Made by a program: the position numbers and the translations under genes
Notes under the pieces: generated by a model
What the model saw: only the letters and a program-made list of their open reading frames with translations
Database searches by the model: none
What the model was told of the DNA's origin: nothing
From: Pseudomonas sp. NBRC 111124
Lineage (GTDB): Bacteria > Pseudomonadota > Gammaproteobacteria > Pseudomonadales > Pseudomonadaceae
Direction of reading: 5' to 3'
Length of the DNA: 64,000 nucleotides
Assembly (NCBI RefSeq): GCF_001320245.1
Contig: NZ_BCBA01000012.1
Coordinates: 124,001 to 188,000 of the forward strand
Shown here: piece after piece, positions 1 through 9,266 of the stretch
Layout: each line of letters begins with the position of its first letter
How positions within the stretch are numbered: the first letter of the stretch is position 1

Positions 1-1616
1 TCGACGCTGTCCTTCAGCTCGGCTGGCAGGCCCGCGTAGTTCAGCAGCGCCTTGGGGTGCACGCCGATCATGCGGTTGATGATGAATTCCAGACGCGCCA
101 GGCCTACACCCGCGTTCGGCAGCTGGGCGAAGTCGAAGGCGCGGTCCGGGTTGCCGACGTTCATCATGATCTTGAACGGCAGCTCCGGCATGGCGTCCAC
201 CGAGTTCTGCTTGACGTCGAAGCCCAGCTCGCCTTCGAAGATGAAGCCGGTATCGCCTTCGGCGCAGGAGACGGTTACGCCCTGGCCGTCTTTGAGCACC
301 TGGGTCGCATTGCCGCAGCCGACCACGGCCGGGATACCCAGCTCACGAGCGATGATCGCCGCGTGGCAGGTACGGCCGCCACGGTTGGTGACGATGGCAC
401 TGGCGCGCTTCATGACCGGTTCCCAGTCCGGGTCAGTCATGTCGGAGACCAGCACGTCGCCCGGCTGCACCTTGTCCATCTCGGACACGTCGTTGATCAC
501 GCGGACCTTGCCGGCGCCGATGCGCTGGCCGATGGCGCGGCCTTCAACCAGCACGGTGCCCTTCTCTTTGAGCAGGTAACGTTCCATGACGTTGGCGCTG
601 GCGCGGCTCTTCACGGTCTCAGGGCGGGCCTGGACGATGTACAGCTTGCCGTCGTCACCGTCCTTGGCCCATTCGATGTCCATCGGGCGCTGGTAGTGCT
701 GCTCGATGATCATCGCCTGCTTGGCCAGCTCGTTGACTTCGTCGTCGCTCAGGCAGAAGCGCGCACGTTCGGCGCGCTCGACCTCGACGGTCTTGACCGA
801 GCGACCGGCCTTGGCTTCGTCGCCATAGACCATCTTGATCGCCTTGCTGCCCAGGTTGCGACGCAGGATGGCCGGGCGGCCGGCCTCCAGGGTTTGTTTG
901 TGTACGTAGAATTCGTCAGGGTTGACCGCACCCTGCACCACGGTTTCACCCAGGCCGTAGGCGCCGGTGATGAATACCACGTCACGGAAGCCCGATTCGG
1001 TGTCGAGGGTGAACATCACGCCGGCGGTGCCGGTTTCGGAACGGACCATGCGCTGCACGCCGGCGGACAGGGCCACCAGCTTGTGGTCGAAGCCCTGGTG
1101 CACGCGGTAGGCGATGGCGCGGTCGTTGAACAGCGAAGCGAACACTTCCTTGGCCGCGCGGATCACGTTGTCGACGCCACGGATGTTAAGGAAGGTTTCC
1201 TGCTGGCCGGCGAACGAGGCGTCCGGCAGGTCTTCGGCGGTGGCCGAGGAACGCACGGCCACGGCCATGTTGTCGTTGCCCTTGGACATCTCGGCGAAGG
1301 CGGTACGGATTTCCGAATCCAGACGCGCCGGGAATTCGGCCTCCATCACCCACTGACGGATCTGCGCGCCGGTCTTGGCCAGGGCGTTGACGTCATCCAC
1401 GTCCAGTGCGTCGAGGGCGGCGTGAATCTGGTCGTTCAGGCCACTCTGTTCGAGAAAATCACGGTACGCCTGAGCCGTAGTGGCAAAGCCGCCCGGCACC
1501 GACACGCCGGCACCAGCGAGGTTACTGATCATCTCGCCGAGGGATGCGTTCTTGCCCCCCACATGCTCCACATCGTGGACGCCGAGCTTATCGAGGGAAA
1601 CTACGTACTCTACCAA
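1..1616 (-). CDS. ppsA: Phosphoenolpyruvate synthase (3' end beyond left edge)
   Basis: Makes phosphoenolpyruvate from pyruvate and ATP for gluconeogenesis in the cytoplasm. About 538 residues of the usual roughly 790 are visible. The start is TTG at 1616, placed by the GGAGAG Shine-Dalgarno just upstream and by the conserved N-terminus ([20 protein letters not shown]). The N-terminal ATP-binding domain is followed by the swivelling phosphohistidine domain, with the catalytic histidine at about residue 418 in [15 protein letters not shown]. The gene is divergent from ppsR, its regulator, with a 190-bp intergenic region. The C-terminal PEP/pyruvate barrel lies outside the window. No stop codon interrupts the frame up to the edge. 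Identification is by recognised sequence and neighbour. Confidence 0.95.
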   Translation of the reverse strand, partial: MVEYVVSLDKLGVHDVEHVGGKNASLGEMISNLAGAGVSVPGGFATTAQAYRDFLEQSGLNDQIHAALDALDVDDVNALAKTGAQIRQWVMEAEFPARLDSEIRTAFAEMSKGNDNMAVAVRSSATAEDLPDASFAGQQETFLNIRGVDNVIRAAKEVFASLFNDRAIAYRVHQGFDHKLVALSAGVQRMVRSETGTAGVMFTLDTESGFRDVVFITGAYGLGETVVQGAVNPDEFYVHKQTLEAGRPAILRRNLGSKAIKMVYGDEAKAGRSVKTVEVERAERARFCLSDDEVNELAKQAMIIEQHYQRPMDIEWAKDGDDGKLYIVQARPETVKSRASANVMERYLLKEKGTVLVEGRAIGQRIGAGKVRVINDVSEMDKVQPGDVLVSDMTDPDWEPVMKRASAIVTNRGGRTCHAAIIARELGIPAVVGCGNATQVLKDGQGVTVSCAEGDTGFIFEGELGFDVKQNSVDAMPELPFKIMMNVGNPDRAFDFAQLPNAGVGLARLEFIINRMIGVHPKALLNYAGLPAELKDSV

Positions 1617-1806
1617 GGTGATCTCTCCACTAACTGTATTGGAAAAGCTCAAGGGCGCCCGCCTGCCTTCGTTGACTGGGCCGGACGCTTGTGGCCTGTA
1701 CCTGGAAAATAGGTTCGCAAAATATGGCAGAATGGCGACAGCCGCATTCGGCAAACCGAACTTATCATATCCAAGAAACGTCATCAGCTTAAGGCCCAGA
1801 TCGCAA

Positions 1807-2625
1807 ATGAAACGAACCGCGTTCTTCATCTCCGATGGCACCGGCATCACTGCCGAAACTCTGGGTCAGAGCCTGCTCGCTCAATTCGAGAGCATTCCGT
1901 TCAATAAATTCACCCGTCCGTACATCGACAGCCCGGAAAAAGCGCGGACCATGGTGCAGCAGATCAACGCCGCCGCCGAGCGGGACGGCATGCGGCCGAT
2001 CATCTTCGACACCATTGTCAACCAAGACATCCGTGAGATCCTGGCAACGTCGAACGGCTTCATGATCGACATCTTTTCTTCGTTTTTATCCCCGCTTGAA
2101 CAGGAATTGACCGCCCATTCGTCGTATTCCGTGGGCAAATCGCACTCGATTGGTGGCAACTCCAACTACATGGAACGCATCGAGGCGGTGAACTTCGCCC
2201 TGGACAACGACGACGGCGCGCGCACCCACTACTACGACAAAGCCGACCTGATTCTGGTCGGCGTGTCGCGCTGCGGCAAAACCCCGACCTGCCTGTACAT
2301 GGCCATGCAGTTCGGCATCCGGGCCGCCAACTACCCATTGACCGAGGACGACATGGAACGCCTGCAGCTGCCGGCGGTGCTGAAAAAGCACCACAGCAAA
2401 CTGTTCGGCCTGACCATCGACCCCGACCGCCTGACCGCCATCCGCCACGAGCGCAAGCCCAACAGCCGCTATTCGAGCTTTGCCCAGTGCGAGTTCGAGG
2501 TGCGCGAGGTGGAGAACCTGTTCCGTCGCGAGAACATTCCCAACATCAACTCCACGCATTTTTCCGTGGAAGAGATTTCGGCGAAGATCCTGGTCGAGAA
2601 AGGCGTCGAGCGCAGATTCAAGTAA
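1807..2625 (+). CDS. ppsR: PEP synthase regulatory protein (bifunctional kinase/pyrophosphorylase, DUF299)
   Basis: Controls PEP synthase by ADP-dependent phosphorylation and phosphate-dependent dephosphorylation of the threonine next to its catalytic histidine. The product is 272 residues, the normal family length. The start at 1807 gives the conserved [19 protein letters not shown]-terminus; the frame is open further upstream to about 1480, but that stretch overlaps ppsA. The P-loop-like GVSRCGKT motif is at about residues 152-159. The gene is divergent from ppsA, its target, and convergent with gdhB, from which it is separated by a REP pair and a terminator. Confidence 0.95.
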   Translation: MKRTAFFISDGTGITAETLGQSLLAQFESIPFNKFTRPYIDSPEKARTMVQQINAAAERDGMRPIIFDTIVNQDIREILATSNGFMIDIFSSFLSPLEQELTAHSSYSVGKSHSIGGNSNYMERIEAVNFALDNDDGARTHYYDKADLILVGVSRCGKTPTCLYMAMQFGIRAANYPLTEDDMERLQLPAVLKKHHSKLFGLTIDPDRLTAIRHERKPNSRYSSFAQCEFEVREVENLFRRENIPNINSTHFSVEEISAKILVEKGVERRFK

Positions 2626-2632
2626 GCCGATA

Positions 2633-2714
2633 CCGGCCTCTTCGCGGGGCAAGCCCGCTCCTACAGGGTCCGCGCTGTACCTGTAGGAGCGGGCTTGCCC
2701 CGCGAAGAGGCCGG
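2633..2714. repeat. Inverted pair of P. putida-type REP elements
   Basis: Two 35-bp copies in head-to-head orientation (2633-2667 and 2680-2714) are perfect inverted repeats around a 12-nt spacer. Each contains CTTCGCGGGGCAAGCCCGCT. The pair lies in the convergent gap between ppsR and gdhB. Such REPs are known to be abundant between genes in P. putida and can stall transcription, protect 3' ends or bind gyrase; which applies here is unknown. Confidence 0.9.
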
Positions 2715-2727
2715 TTCTGGCGGTACG

Positions 2728-2757
2728 AAAAAGCCCCGGCATCACTGCCGGGGCTTT
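2728..2757 (-). terminator. Terminator of gdhB, probably bidirectional
   Basis: The hairpin AAAGCCCCGGC-atcact-GCCGGGGCTTT is followed on the minus strand by a short T run (ggggctttttcg). It lies 20 nt past the gdhB stop. It can also end ppsR transcription from the other side. Confidence 0.85.
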
Positions 2758-2775
2758 CTCATTTCAGCGCCAGGA

Positions 2776-5700
2776 TCAGGACGGCACCACCGCCGCCTGC
2801 CCGCTCAAAGCCAGGTCGACCAGCTCGCGGTTGGCCACCGCGTACATCGCATAGTCGGTGCCGGTGGCATTGCGCAGGTCGTCGAGCATGGCGCGCCAGC
2901 GCTCGACCATCACCCGGTGCTGTTCGGCCCACAGCGCCACACGGGCATCCATGTCATCCGGGGCATCGGCCATCTGCAGGACCGAGATGGTGATCGCCCG
3001 CTGCTGCAGGTCGATGTCGTCGCGGAACGCCTCGCGGGCCAGGGCCTGCCAGTTGTTTTCCACCGGCAGGTTGCTGATTTCCTGCAGGTACCAGGTCAGG
3101 TCCAGTGCACTGCCCACGGCGAAGAACGCCTTGGCCACCTGCGCCGGGTCATGGCCAGTCACGTCCGAAGCCTCGATGATCGGCAACAGGGTGTACAGGT
3201 GGGTGGTACCGGCCACCATGCGCGCCAGCAACTCCGGCACACCGGCGTCGACGAAGCTCTGGTAACGCACCATCCAGCGCTCGCGGGTCGGGCCTTCCAG
3301 CAGCTCGTCGAGCTTGAGACCCAGCTGGGCGATCTTCGGCCCGAAGTGCGCGCTGTCGCGCCCGGCATCCTGCTCGTTGCGCCGGCTGCGCAGGAACCAG
3401 CGGGTGGCGCGGCGGCCCAGGCGCATCAGCTCGTCCATCAGGGTCAGCTGGATTTCCGCTGGCACCTGATAGTCCAGCGCCTCGATCTGGCGGAACCAGT
3501 GCGGCAGGTGGAAGATGTCGCGCACGATCACATAGGCCCCAGCGACGTTGGCCGGGCTCATGCCGGTCGATTCCTTCAGACGCTGGACGAAGGTGATGCC
3601 CATGTTGTTGACCAGGTCGTTGGCGATCTGGGTGCTGACGATTTCGCGCTTCAGCCGGTGACGGCGCATGGCCTCGGCGAACTTGCTGACCAGCGACGGT
3701 GGGAAGGCGGTTTCCATGTCGCGGGTCAGGTAATCGTCGTCCGGCACCAGCGACTTGAGCAGCTGCTCCTTGAGGTCGATCTTGCTGTACGAGATCAGCA
3801 CCGACAGTTCGGCGCGGGTCAGACCATGGCCGGCGGCCAGGCGCTCGGCCAACTGCTCTTCGGACGGCAGGAACTCGATGGCCCGATCCAGCTTGCCACG
3901 GCCTTCGAGGTCAGCCATCAGGCGCTTGTATTCGGCGATCCGCTCGCGGGCACGGCGGGCTGCCAGCGACAGCGCCTGGGTCTGCTTGTAGTTGTTGCCC
4001 AGCACCAGATTGCCCACTTCGTCGGTCATGCTGCCGAGCAACTGGTTGCGCTGCTTCTCGGTCATGTCGCCACCCTGCACCACTTCGTTGAGCAGGATCT
4101 TGATGTTGACCTCGTGGTCGGAGCAGTCCACGCCACCGGCGTTGTCGATGAAGTCGGTGTTGGTGGCGCCGCCGTTCAGACCGAACTCGACGCGGCCCAG
4201 CTGGGTCATGCCGAGGTTGCCGCCCTCGCCCACCACCTTGCAGCGCAGCTCATTGCCATTGACGCGCAGCGCGTCGTTGGCCTTGTCGCCGACATCGGCG
4301 TGGCTTTCGCTGCTGGCTTTGACGTAGGTGCCGATACCGCCGTTCCACAGCAGGTCGACCGGCGCCTTGAGCAGCGCGTGCAGCAGTTCGGTCGGGGTCA
4401 GGCGGTCGGCCTCGATGGCGAAGCGTTCCTTCATCTGCGGGCTGATGGCGATGCTTTTGGCACTGCGCGGGAAGATCCCGCCGCCTTCGGACATGATGCT
4501 GGCGTCGTAGTCGCTCCAGGCCGAGCGCGGCAGGTCGAACAGGCGCTTGCGCTCGGCGAAGCTGGTCGCCGGGTCCGGGTTCGGGTCGATGAAGATGTGC
4601 AGGTGGTTGAACGCCGCCACCAGTTGCAGCTTGTCGGACATCAGCAGGCCATTGCCGAACACGTCACCGGCCATGTCGCCGATGCCGATCACGGTGATCG
4701 GGTCCTGCTGCACATTGATGCCGCGCTCGCGGAAGTGGCGCTGCACGCCAACCCAGGCACCACGGGCGGTGATGCCCATCTTCTTGTGGTCATAACCGGC
4801 CGAGCCGCCCGAGGCGAACGCGTCGCCGAGCCAGAAGCCGTAGTCGATGGCAATGCCGTTGGCGATGTCGGAGAAGGTCGCGGTGCCCTTGTCGGCGGCC
4901 ACCACCAGGTACGGGTCGTCGTCATCGTGGCGCACCACGTTGGCCGGCGGCACCACGCCACCGTCCTTGAGGTTGTCGGTGATGTCGAGCAGCCCGGAGA
5001 TGAAGATGCGATAGCACGCCACGCCCTCGGCAGCGATCTCGTCGCGGGTACCGCCCAGCGGCAGCCGGCGCGGCAGGAAGCCACCCTTGGCACCGACCGG
5101 CACGATCACCGAGTTCTTCACCTGCTGGGCTTTCACCAGGCCCAGTACTTCGGTGCGGAAGTCTTCCTCGCGGTCCGACCAGCGCAGGCCGCCGCGGGCG
5201 ACGTTGCCGAAGCGCAGGTGCACACCCTCGACCCGTGGCGAATAGACGAAGATCTCGAACTTCGGCACAGGCTTGGGCAGCTCGGGGATCAGCTTGGGGT
5301 TGAACTTGAAGCTGAAGTACGACTTGTTCTGGCCGTTGGCGTCCGGCTGGTAGAAGTTGGTGCGCAGGGTGGCCTTGATCAGGTCCAGGTAGCGGCGCAG
5401 GATGCGGTCCTCGTTAAGTACCTGGACATCGTCCAGTGCCGTGAGAATCGCCTGCTCCAGGCGCTGCTGCTTGTCGTCCAGGTCGTCGGTGGTGAGCTTG
5501 CGCGCCAGGTAGAAGCGGGTCTTGAACAACCGGGTCAGCTCGCGGGCGATGTCGGTGTGGTTGTTCAGGGTGCTGGCGATATAGCCGAGGTCGAAGCCCA
5601 GGCGGATCTGCTTGAGGTAGCGGGCATAGGCGCGCAGCAACGCCACGTCACGCCATGGCAGGCCGGCGGTGAGCACCAGACGGTTGAAGGCATCGTTCTC

Positions 5701-7641
5701 GGCGTCGCCCTTGACGATGTGGATGAAAGCATCCTGCAGGGTGTCGTTGAGCTGCTGGATGTCCAGGTCCAGGCCTTCGCTGTAGGTGAAGGCAAAATCG
5801 TGGATCCAGAACTCGCGCCCACTGGTATGGCGCAAGCGGTAAGGGAACTCGCCGAGCACGCGCAGGCCGAGGTTTTCCAGGATCGGCAGCACGTCCGACA
5901 GCGCCAGCGGGGTGTCGGCGTGGTACAGCTTGCAGTGCAGCAGGCGGTCGCCCAGGCGGGTCAGCGGCTGGTAGAAGCTCATCGCCAGTGGCTTGTTCTC
6001 GGACAACGCCACTACATGCTGCAGGTCGACCACGGCGGAATGCGCCGGGAAACGCTCGCGGTAGCCCGCCGGGAAGCCTTTGGGGAAGTCACCGAGGATG
6101 TTGGTGCCCTGGGCTTCGCCGAAGTTTTCGATGACCAGCGCCGAGTAGTCGTCCTGCCAAGAGCGGCAGGCCTGGATCACCTCGTTTTCCAGCTGCTGCG
6201 GATCGATGTCGATGCGGTTCTTCGGGTCGACCCGCAGGATCAGCTGCACGCGCGCCAGCACCGATTCGGAGAAGAAGGTCCAGAACTCGCAGTCGCTGGC
6301 CTTCAGGCGCTCCATCAGCACCTGCTGGATCTTCTGCCGCACTTCGGTGGAGTAGATCTCGCGCGGTACGTAGGCCAGGCAGTAGCAGAAGCGACCGTAT
6401 GGGTCTTTGCGCAGGAACACGCGGATCTTGTTGCGCTCCTGGATCTGCACGATCGACATCACGGTGTTGAACAGTTCGTCGATCGGGGTCTGGAACAGGT
6501 CGTCGCGCGGCAGCACTTCGAGCACCTGGGCCAGCTCCTTGCCCAGGTGCGCCTTGGGATCGAAGCCGGAGCGGCGTTCGACTTCGGCGACCTTCACGCG
6601 GATGTACGGGATGGCATGCACGCTCTCGCCATACACCGACGAGGTGTACAGGCCCATGAAGCGGTGTTCCTTGATGACCTTGCCATCGGCATCCAGCTGG
6701 CGGATCGACACGTAGTCCGGATAGGCCGGGCGATGCACACGGCTGGGCAATGCGGCCTTGGCGAACGACAGCAGAAGCGGCTCGTTGAGGTAGGCCACGG
6801 CATAGTCTTCGATGCGCAGCTCTTCTGCCGTCAGCCCCACCCGCAGGCGGCGCGGCAAACCGAGGAACGACTGTTCGTCGTAGACCATCTGGCCGCCGGA
6901 GCTGTCGGCCTGAACGGTGAATTCTTCATAGCCGAGGAAGGTGAAGTGGTTGTCCAGCAGCCATTCGAGGAAGGCCTTGACCTCGCCCTTTTCATGCTGG
7001 ACCGGGCCGTAGGCGGTGTTTTCCACCTCGGCGACGACTTCGCGCAGCTTGGCTTTCATCGGCTCGAAATCGGCCACTGCCACGCGCACTTCGGCCAGCA
7101 CCTGTTCAAGCTCGCGGGTCAGCACCGTCAATTCGGCGACATTGGCGCAGCGATCGATCTCCAGGTACATCAGCGATTCATGGCGCACACCCTCGCCCTG
7201 GGTGCCCTTGGGCAGCAGTTCGAGCAGCTCGCCCTTGGCCCCCCGGCGCACACTCAGCACCGTGGTCTGCAGGGTGTGGATGCTGTAGCCGCGGCGGTTC
7301 AGCTCGGTGCGCACCGAGTCGACCAGGAACGGCAAGTCGTGGTGCAGCACTTCGACCACGGTATGGGTCGACTGCCAGCCATTGCGCTCGTAATCGGGGT
7401 TGTACACCCGCACTTGCGGGTATTCGGGGTCGAAGCGCTCAATGATGCGCCATGCCGACAGGGTGCAGCCGGCCAAGTCCGAAAGCCGGCGCTGGGTGAG
7501 TTCGTCCATCGAGATGATGCCGAAGAACTGCTCGGCGAATAGCGCCACTTGTGGCAGGGACTGTTCGCTGATGTGCTGCGCCAGGGCCGCTTGCAGTTGA
7601 TGCTGGAAGTCGGCTTTGCTGGCTGCGGTGAAGAACGCCAT
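2776..7641 (-). CDS. gdhB: NAD-specific glutamate dehydrogenase, large (180 kDa) class
   Basis: Oxidatively deaminates glutamate to 2-oxoglutarate with NAD+, feeding amino-acid carbon into the TCA cycle. The product is 1621 residues, typical of the large bacterial GDHs, which have a long N-terminal regulatory region, a central catalytic domain and a C-terminal extension. The catalytic core is visible at KNSVIVPVGAKGGFLPRR and in the following Rossmann region (NGGATNTDFIDNAGGVDCSD). The start at 7641 (MAFFTAASKADF) has GGAGTACC upstream. The frame continues 27 codons further up to 7722, but that part lacks family resemblance. A very long antisense open frame across this gene is a codon-bias artefact. 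Confidence 0.95.
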   Translation of the reverse strand: MAFFTAASKADFQHQLQAALAQHISEQSLPQVALFAEQFFGIISMDELTQRRLSDLAGCTLSAWRIIERFDPEYPQVRVYNPDYERNGWQSTHTVVEVLHHDLPFLVDSVRTELNRRGYSIHTLQTTVLSVRRGAKGELLELLPKGTQGEGVRHESLMYLEIDRCANVAELTVLTRELEQVLAEVRVAVADFEPMKAKLREVVAEVENTAYGPVQHEKGEVKAFLEWLLDNHFTFLGYEEFTVQADSSGGQMVYDEQSFLGLPRRLRVGLTAEELRIEDYAVAYLNEPLLLSFAKAALPSRVHRPAYPDYVSIRQLDADGKVIKEHRFMGLYTSSVYGESVHAIPYIRVKVAEVERRSGFDPKAHLGKELAQVLEVLPRDDLFQTPIDELFNTVMSIVQIQERNKIRVFLRKDPYGRFCYCLAYVPREIYSTEVRQKIQQVLMERLKASDCEFWTFFSESVLARVQLILRVDPKNRIDIDPQQLENEVIQACRSWQDDYSALVIENFGEAQGTNILGDFPKGFPAGYRERFPAHSAVVDLQHVVALSENKPLAMSFYQPLTRLGDRLLHCKLYHADTPLALSDVLPILENLGLRVLGEFPYRLRHTSGREFWIHDFAFTYSEGLDLDIQQLNDTLQDAFIHIVKGDAENDAFNRLVLTAGLPWRDVALLRAYARYLKQIRLGFDLGYIASTLNNHTDIARELTRLFKTRFYLARKLTTDDLDDKQQRLEQAILTALDDVQVLNEDRILRRYLDLIKATLRTNFYQPDANGQNKSYFSFKFNPKLIPELPKPVPKFEIFVYSPRVEGVHLRFGNVARGGLRWSDREEDFRTEVLGLVKAQQVKNSVIVPVGAKGGFLPRRLPLGGTRDEIAAEGVACYRIFISGLLDITDNLKDGGVVPPANVVRHDDDDPYLVVAADKGTATFSDIANGIAIDYGFWLGDAFASGGSAGYDHKKMGITARGAWVGVQRHFRERGINVQQDPITVIGIGDMAGDVFGNGLLMSDKLQLVAAFNHLHIFIDPNPDPATSFAERKRLFDLPRSAWSDYDASIMSEGGGIFPRSAKSIAISPQMKERFAIEADRLTPTELLHALLKAPVDLLWNGGIGTYVKASSESHADVGDKANDALRVNGNELRCKVVGEGGNLGMTQLGRVEFGLNGGATNTDFIDNAGGVDCSDHEVNIKILLNEVVQGGDMTEKQRNQLLGSMTDEVGNLVLGNNYKQTQALSLAARRARERIAEYKRLMADLEGRGKLDRAIEFLPSEEQLAERLAAGHGLTRAELSVLISYSKIDLKEQLLKSLVPDDDYLTRDMETAFPPSLVSKFAEAMRRHRLKREIVSTQIANDLVNNMGITFVQRLKESTGMSPANVAGAYVIVRDIFHLPHWFRQIEALDYQVPAEIQLTLMDELMRLGRRATRWFLRSRRNEQDAGRDSAHFGPKIAQLGLKLDELLEGPTRERWMVRYQSFVDAGVPELLARMVAGTTHLYTLLPIIEASDVTGHDPAQVAKAFFAVGSALDLTWYLQEISNLPVENNWQALAREAFRDDIDLQQRAITISVLQMADAPDDMDARVALWAEQHRVMVERWRAMLDDLRNATGTDYAMYAVANRELVDLALSGQAAVVPS

Positions 7642-7750
7642 CTGTGGTACTCCGCTTGGGCTTTGTAATAGTTGAAGCGTCGTGCATGTCCGCCATGTAC
7701 GGATCAACGATAGCCAACCCATGGCAAGCCGGACGGTAAAAACCAGACGT

Positions 7751-7771
7751 TGAACGTGGCAGGCACGTTCA
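7751..7771. promoter_or_regulatory. Perfect 8-bp inverted repeat upstream of gdhB and the 7917 gene
   Basis: TGAACGTG and CACGTTCA are separated by 5 nt. The site is in the 275-bp gap between divergent genes, 110 bp upstream of gdhB and 146 bp upstream of the next gene. The symmetry suits a dimeric regulator, but no known consensus is recognised. The rest of the gap (7642-7916) shows nothing else clear. Confidence 0.35.
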
Positions 7772-7916
7772 GGGCTCGCCGAAGCTTAACGACTGAGCGG
7801 TCATTACCGCTTGCGAGGCTGCGACAATTTCGGTCAAGGGCTGGCAACTTTACGTTTATGGATGTGTTCAAGGCTGTCAGAATTCCCTCTCATTTCCACA
7901 AACCCGAGCCGTTGCC

Positions 7917-8270
7917 ATGCAAATCAAGACCGCCCTGCTGTTCGCCACCCCTTGCGACGACGAGGAAGACAACATGGCGACCTTGTGCTGCCACAGCGAC
8001 AAGGGGCAGATGTTTCTGCTGACTCGTTATCCGGATGAAGACACTGTCGACCTGACCCTGGATGACGAGCCATCAACGCTGGATGGGCTGAAGGTGACCT
8101 TGAGTGCGCAACGCTTGCTGATCGAGGTGGCGGCCGGGGATCGTGATGCGCTGAAAGGCGATGAGGCGCTGGAGATCGTACTGACTTCGGCGGGGACCGA
8201 CCTTGAGGAAGTGGCGCTGACCCTGAGGAACATCCTCGACGGCACCGGCACCTTCGTCAGCGAGCTCTGA
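7917..8270 (+). CDS. Small acidic conserved hypothetical protein
   Basis: The gene encodes 117 residues starting MQIKTALLFATPCDDEEDN. It has many Asp and Glu residues, no signal peptide and no membrane segment. A pair of cysteines (CC) lies near residue 24. The third-position GC bias continues through the frame, which supports it being coding. It is divergent from gdhB and followed by a REP pair. I do not recognise a family; position next to gdhB is the only context, and it gives no function. Confidence 0.7.
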   Translation: MQIKTALLFATPCDDEEDNMATLCCHSDKGQMFLLTRYPDEDTVDLTLDDEPSTLDGLKVTLSAQRLLIEVAAGDRDALKGDEALEIVLTSAGTDLEEVALTLRNILDGTGTFVSEL

Positions 8271-8281
8271 GTCTTCCTGTT

Positions 8282-8366
8282 CCGGCCTCTTCGCGGGCAC
8301 GCCCGCTCCCACAGGGATGGATTGCCACCGAACCTGTGGGAGCGGGAGTGCCCGTGAAAGGGCCGG
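8282..8366. repeat. Inverted REP pair, diverged
   Basis: CCGGCCTCTTCGCGGGCACG is followed 50 nt later by its imperfect inverse ending GGGCCGG. It is the same family as the pair at 2633, with the core variant GGGCACGCCC and several mismatches. It lies between the 7917 gene and the GntR gene. Confidence 0.85.
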
Positions 8367-8417
8367 GCCTGCCTCATAACCTGCTGAAACCATTGACACC
8401 CTGCCCCACCACAGGCA

Positions 8418-8436
8418 TTGTCTGACAACCTGATAA
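8418..8436. promoter_or_regulatory. Operator-like site upstream of the gntR gene
   Basis: The palindrome TTGTCTGACAA (8418-8428) is part of GTCTGACAACCTGATAA (8420-8436). The same 17 bases recur exactly upstream of lhgO at 9214-9230. It lies 17-35 nt before the gntR start, where a bound dimer would block transcription. FadR-type GntR proteins commonly bind short palindromes of this kind. Autoregulation is inferred. Confidence 0.65.
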
Positions 8437-8452
8437 CTAGGCAACCGTTTCC

Positions 8453-9163
8453 ATGCTAGAGCTCCAGCGCCCCGACACCTTGGTAGACCGGGTTGTCAGT
8501 GCCATCCGCGCCGAAATCGATTCCGGCCGTTTGGCCGCCGAATCGCGCCTGCCCACCGAACAGCAACTGGCCGAACAGCTGAACGTCAGCCGCTCGGTGG
8601 TGCGCGAGGCCGTGGCGCAGCTCAAGGCCGACGGCGTGCTCATCGCCCGTCGGGGGCTCGGTTCCTACATCTCGCAAACCCCAGCCGGCACCGTGTTCCG
8701 CTTCCCCGGCAGCCAGGGCCGCAAGCCGGACCTGGTGCAAATGTTCGAAATGCGCCTGTGGATCGAAACCCAGGCCGCCGCCATCGCCGCCCGCCGTCGC
8801 GATGAACAGGACCTGGCTCACATGGCCAAGGCCCTGAAGGAAATGCTCGACAAACGCAGCGACTTCGCCACCGCCTCGGCCGCCGACGTGGCCTTCCACA
8901 GGGCAATTGCCGAAGCCAGCAAGAACGATTACTTCGTGGCCTTCCACGATTTCCTCGGTGGCCAGCTGGCCAGCGCCCGGCGCACCGCCTGGGAAAACTC
9001 AGCCGCCCACTCGGTGGGTGGCTCGGCCGATGCCAACTGCGAACACCAAGCGCTGTATCAGGCTATTGCCGATGGCGACCGCCAGGCGGCCGCAGCCTGC
9101 GCCGAAGCGCACCTGCGCGCCTCGGCCAAGCGCCTGAAGATCGAACTCCCCGCCCTCGACTGA
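8453..9163 (+). CDS. FadR-family (FCD) GntR transcriptional regulator
   Basis: The 236-residue protein has an N-terminal winged helix (about residues 8-72: LPTEQQLAEQLNVSRSVVRE, then a GLGSYI wing) and a C-terminal FCD helical ligand domain. The FCD metal-site residues appear conserved as D145, H149, H198 and H220, so it probably senses a carboxylate through a bound metal. It directly precedes lhgO and a metabolite symporter on the same strand, and identical 17-bp sites precede both gntR and lhgO. It is therefore probably the local repressor of 2-hydroxyglutarate or related acid use. The ligand is not shown by sequence. Confidence 0.85.
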   Translation: MLELQRPDTLVDRVVSAIRAEIDSGRLAAESRLPTEQQLAEQLNVSRSVVREAVAQLKADGVLIARRGLGSYISQTPAGTVFRFPGSQGRKPDLVQMFEMRLWIETQAAAIAARRRDEQDLAHMAKALKEMLDKRSDFATASAADVAFHRAIAEASKNDYFVAFHDFLGGQLASARRTAWENSAAHSVGGSADANCEHQALYQAIADGDRQAAAACAEAHLRASAKRLKIELPALD

Positions 9164-9211
9164 CCCCGGAGATACCGACGCGGCCTGACGCGGGCCCTTT
9201 TACGCATCAAT

Positions 9212-9230
9212 TAGTCTGACAACCTGATAA
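9212..9230. promoter_or_regulatory. Operator-like site upstream of lhgO
   Basis: GTCTGACAACCTGATAA at 9214-9230 is an exact copy of the site before gntR. The palindromic part here is TAGTCTGACAA, one mismatch from symmetric. It ends 36 nt before the lhgO start. It links the regulator to its presumed target operon. Confidence 0.65.
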
Positions 9231-9266
9231 GCAGATCCACCGACAAGAACACCAAGGTACCCCTGC

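Noticed and set aside
57..1712. 551-residue open frame antisense to ppsA
   Set aside because: ppsA is intact through this stretch on the minus strand, with its catalytic histidine; the frame is a shadow.
1747..1760. TTCGG-caaa-CCGAA in the ppsA/ppsR gap as a Cra-like operator
   Set aside because: Only a 5-bp stem with 4-nt loop and it does not match the Cra consensus; too weak to call.
2695..7542. 1615-residue open frame antisense to gdhB
   Set aside because: It mirrors gdhB codon bias (high GC3 gives stop-free antisense frames), its His/Val/Gln-rich translation resembles no family, and gdhB itself is unmistakable.
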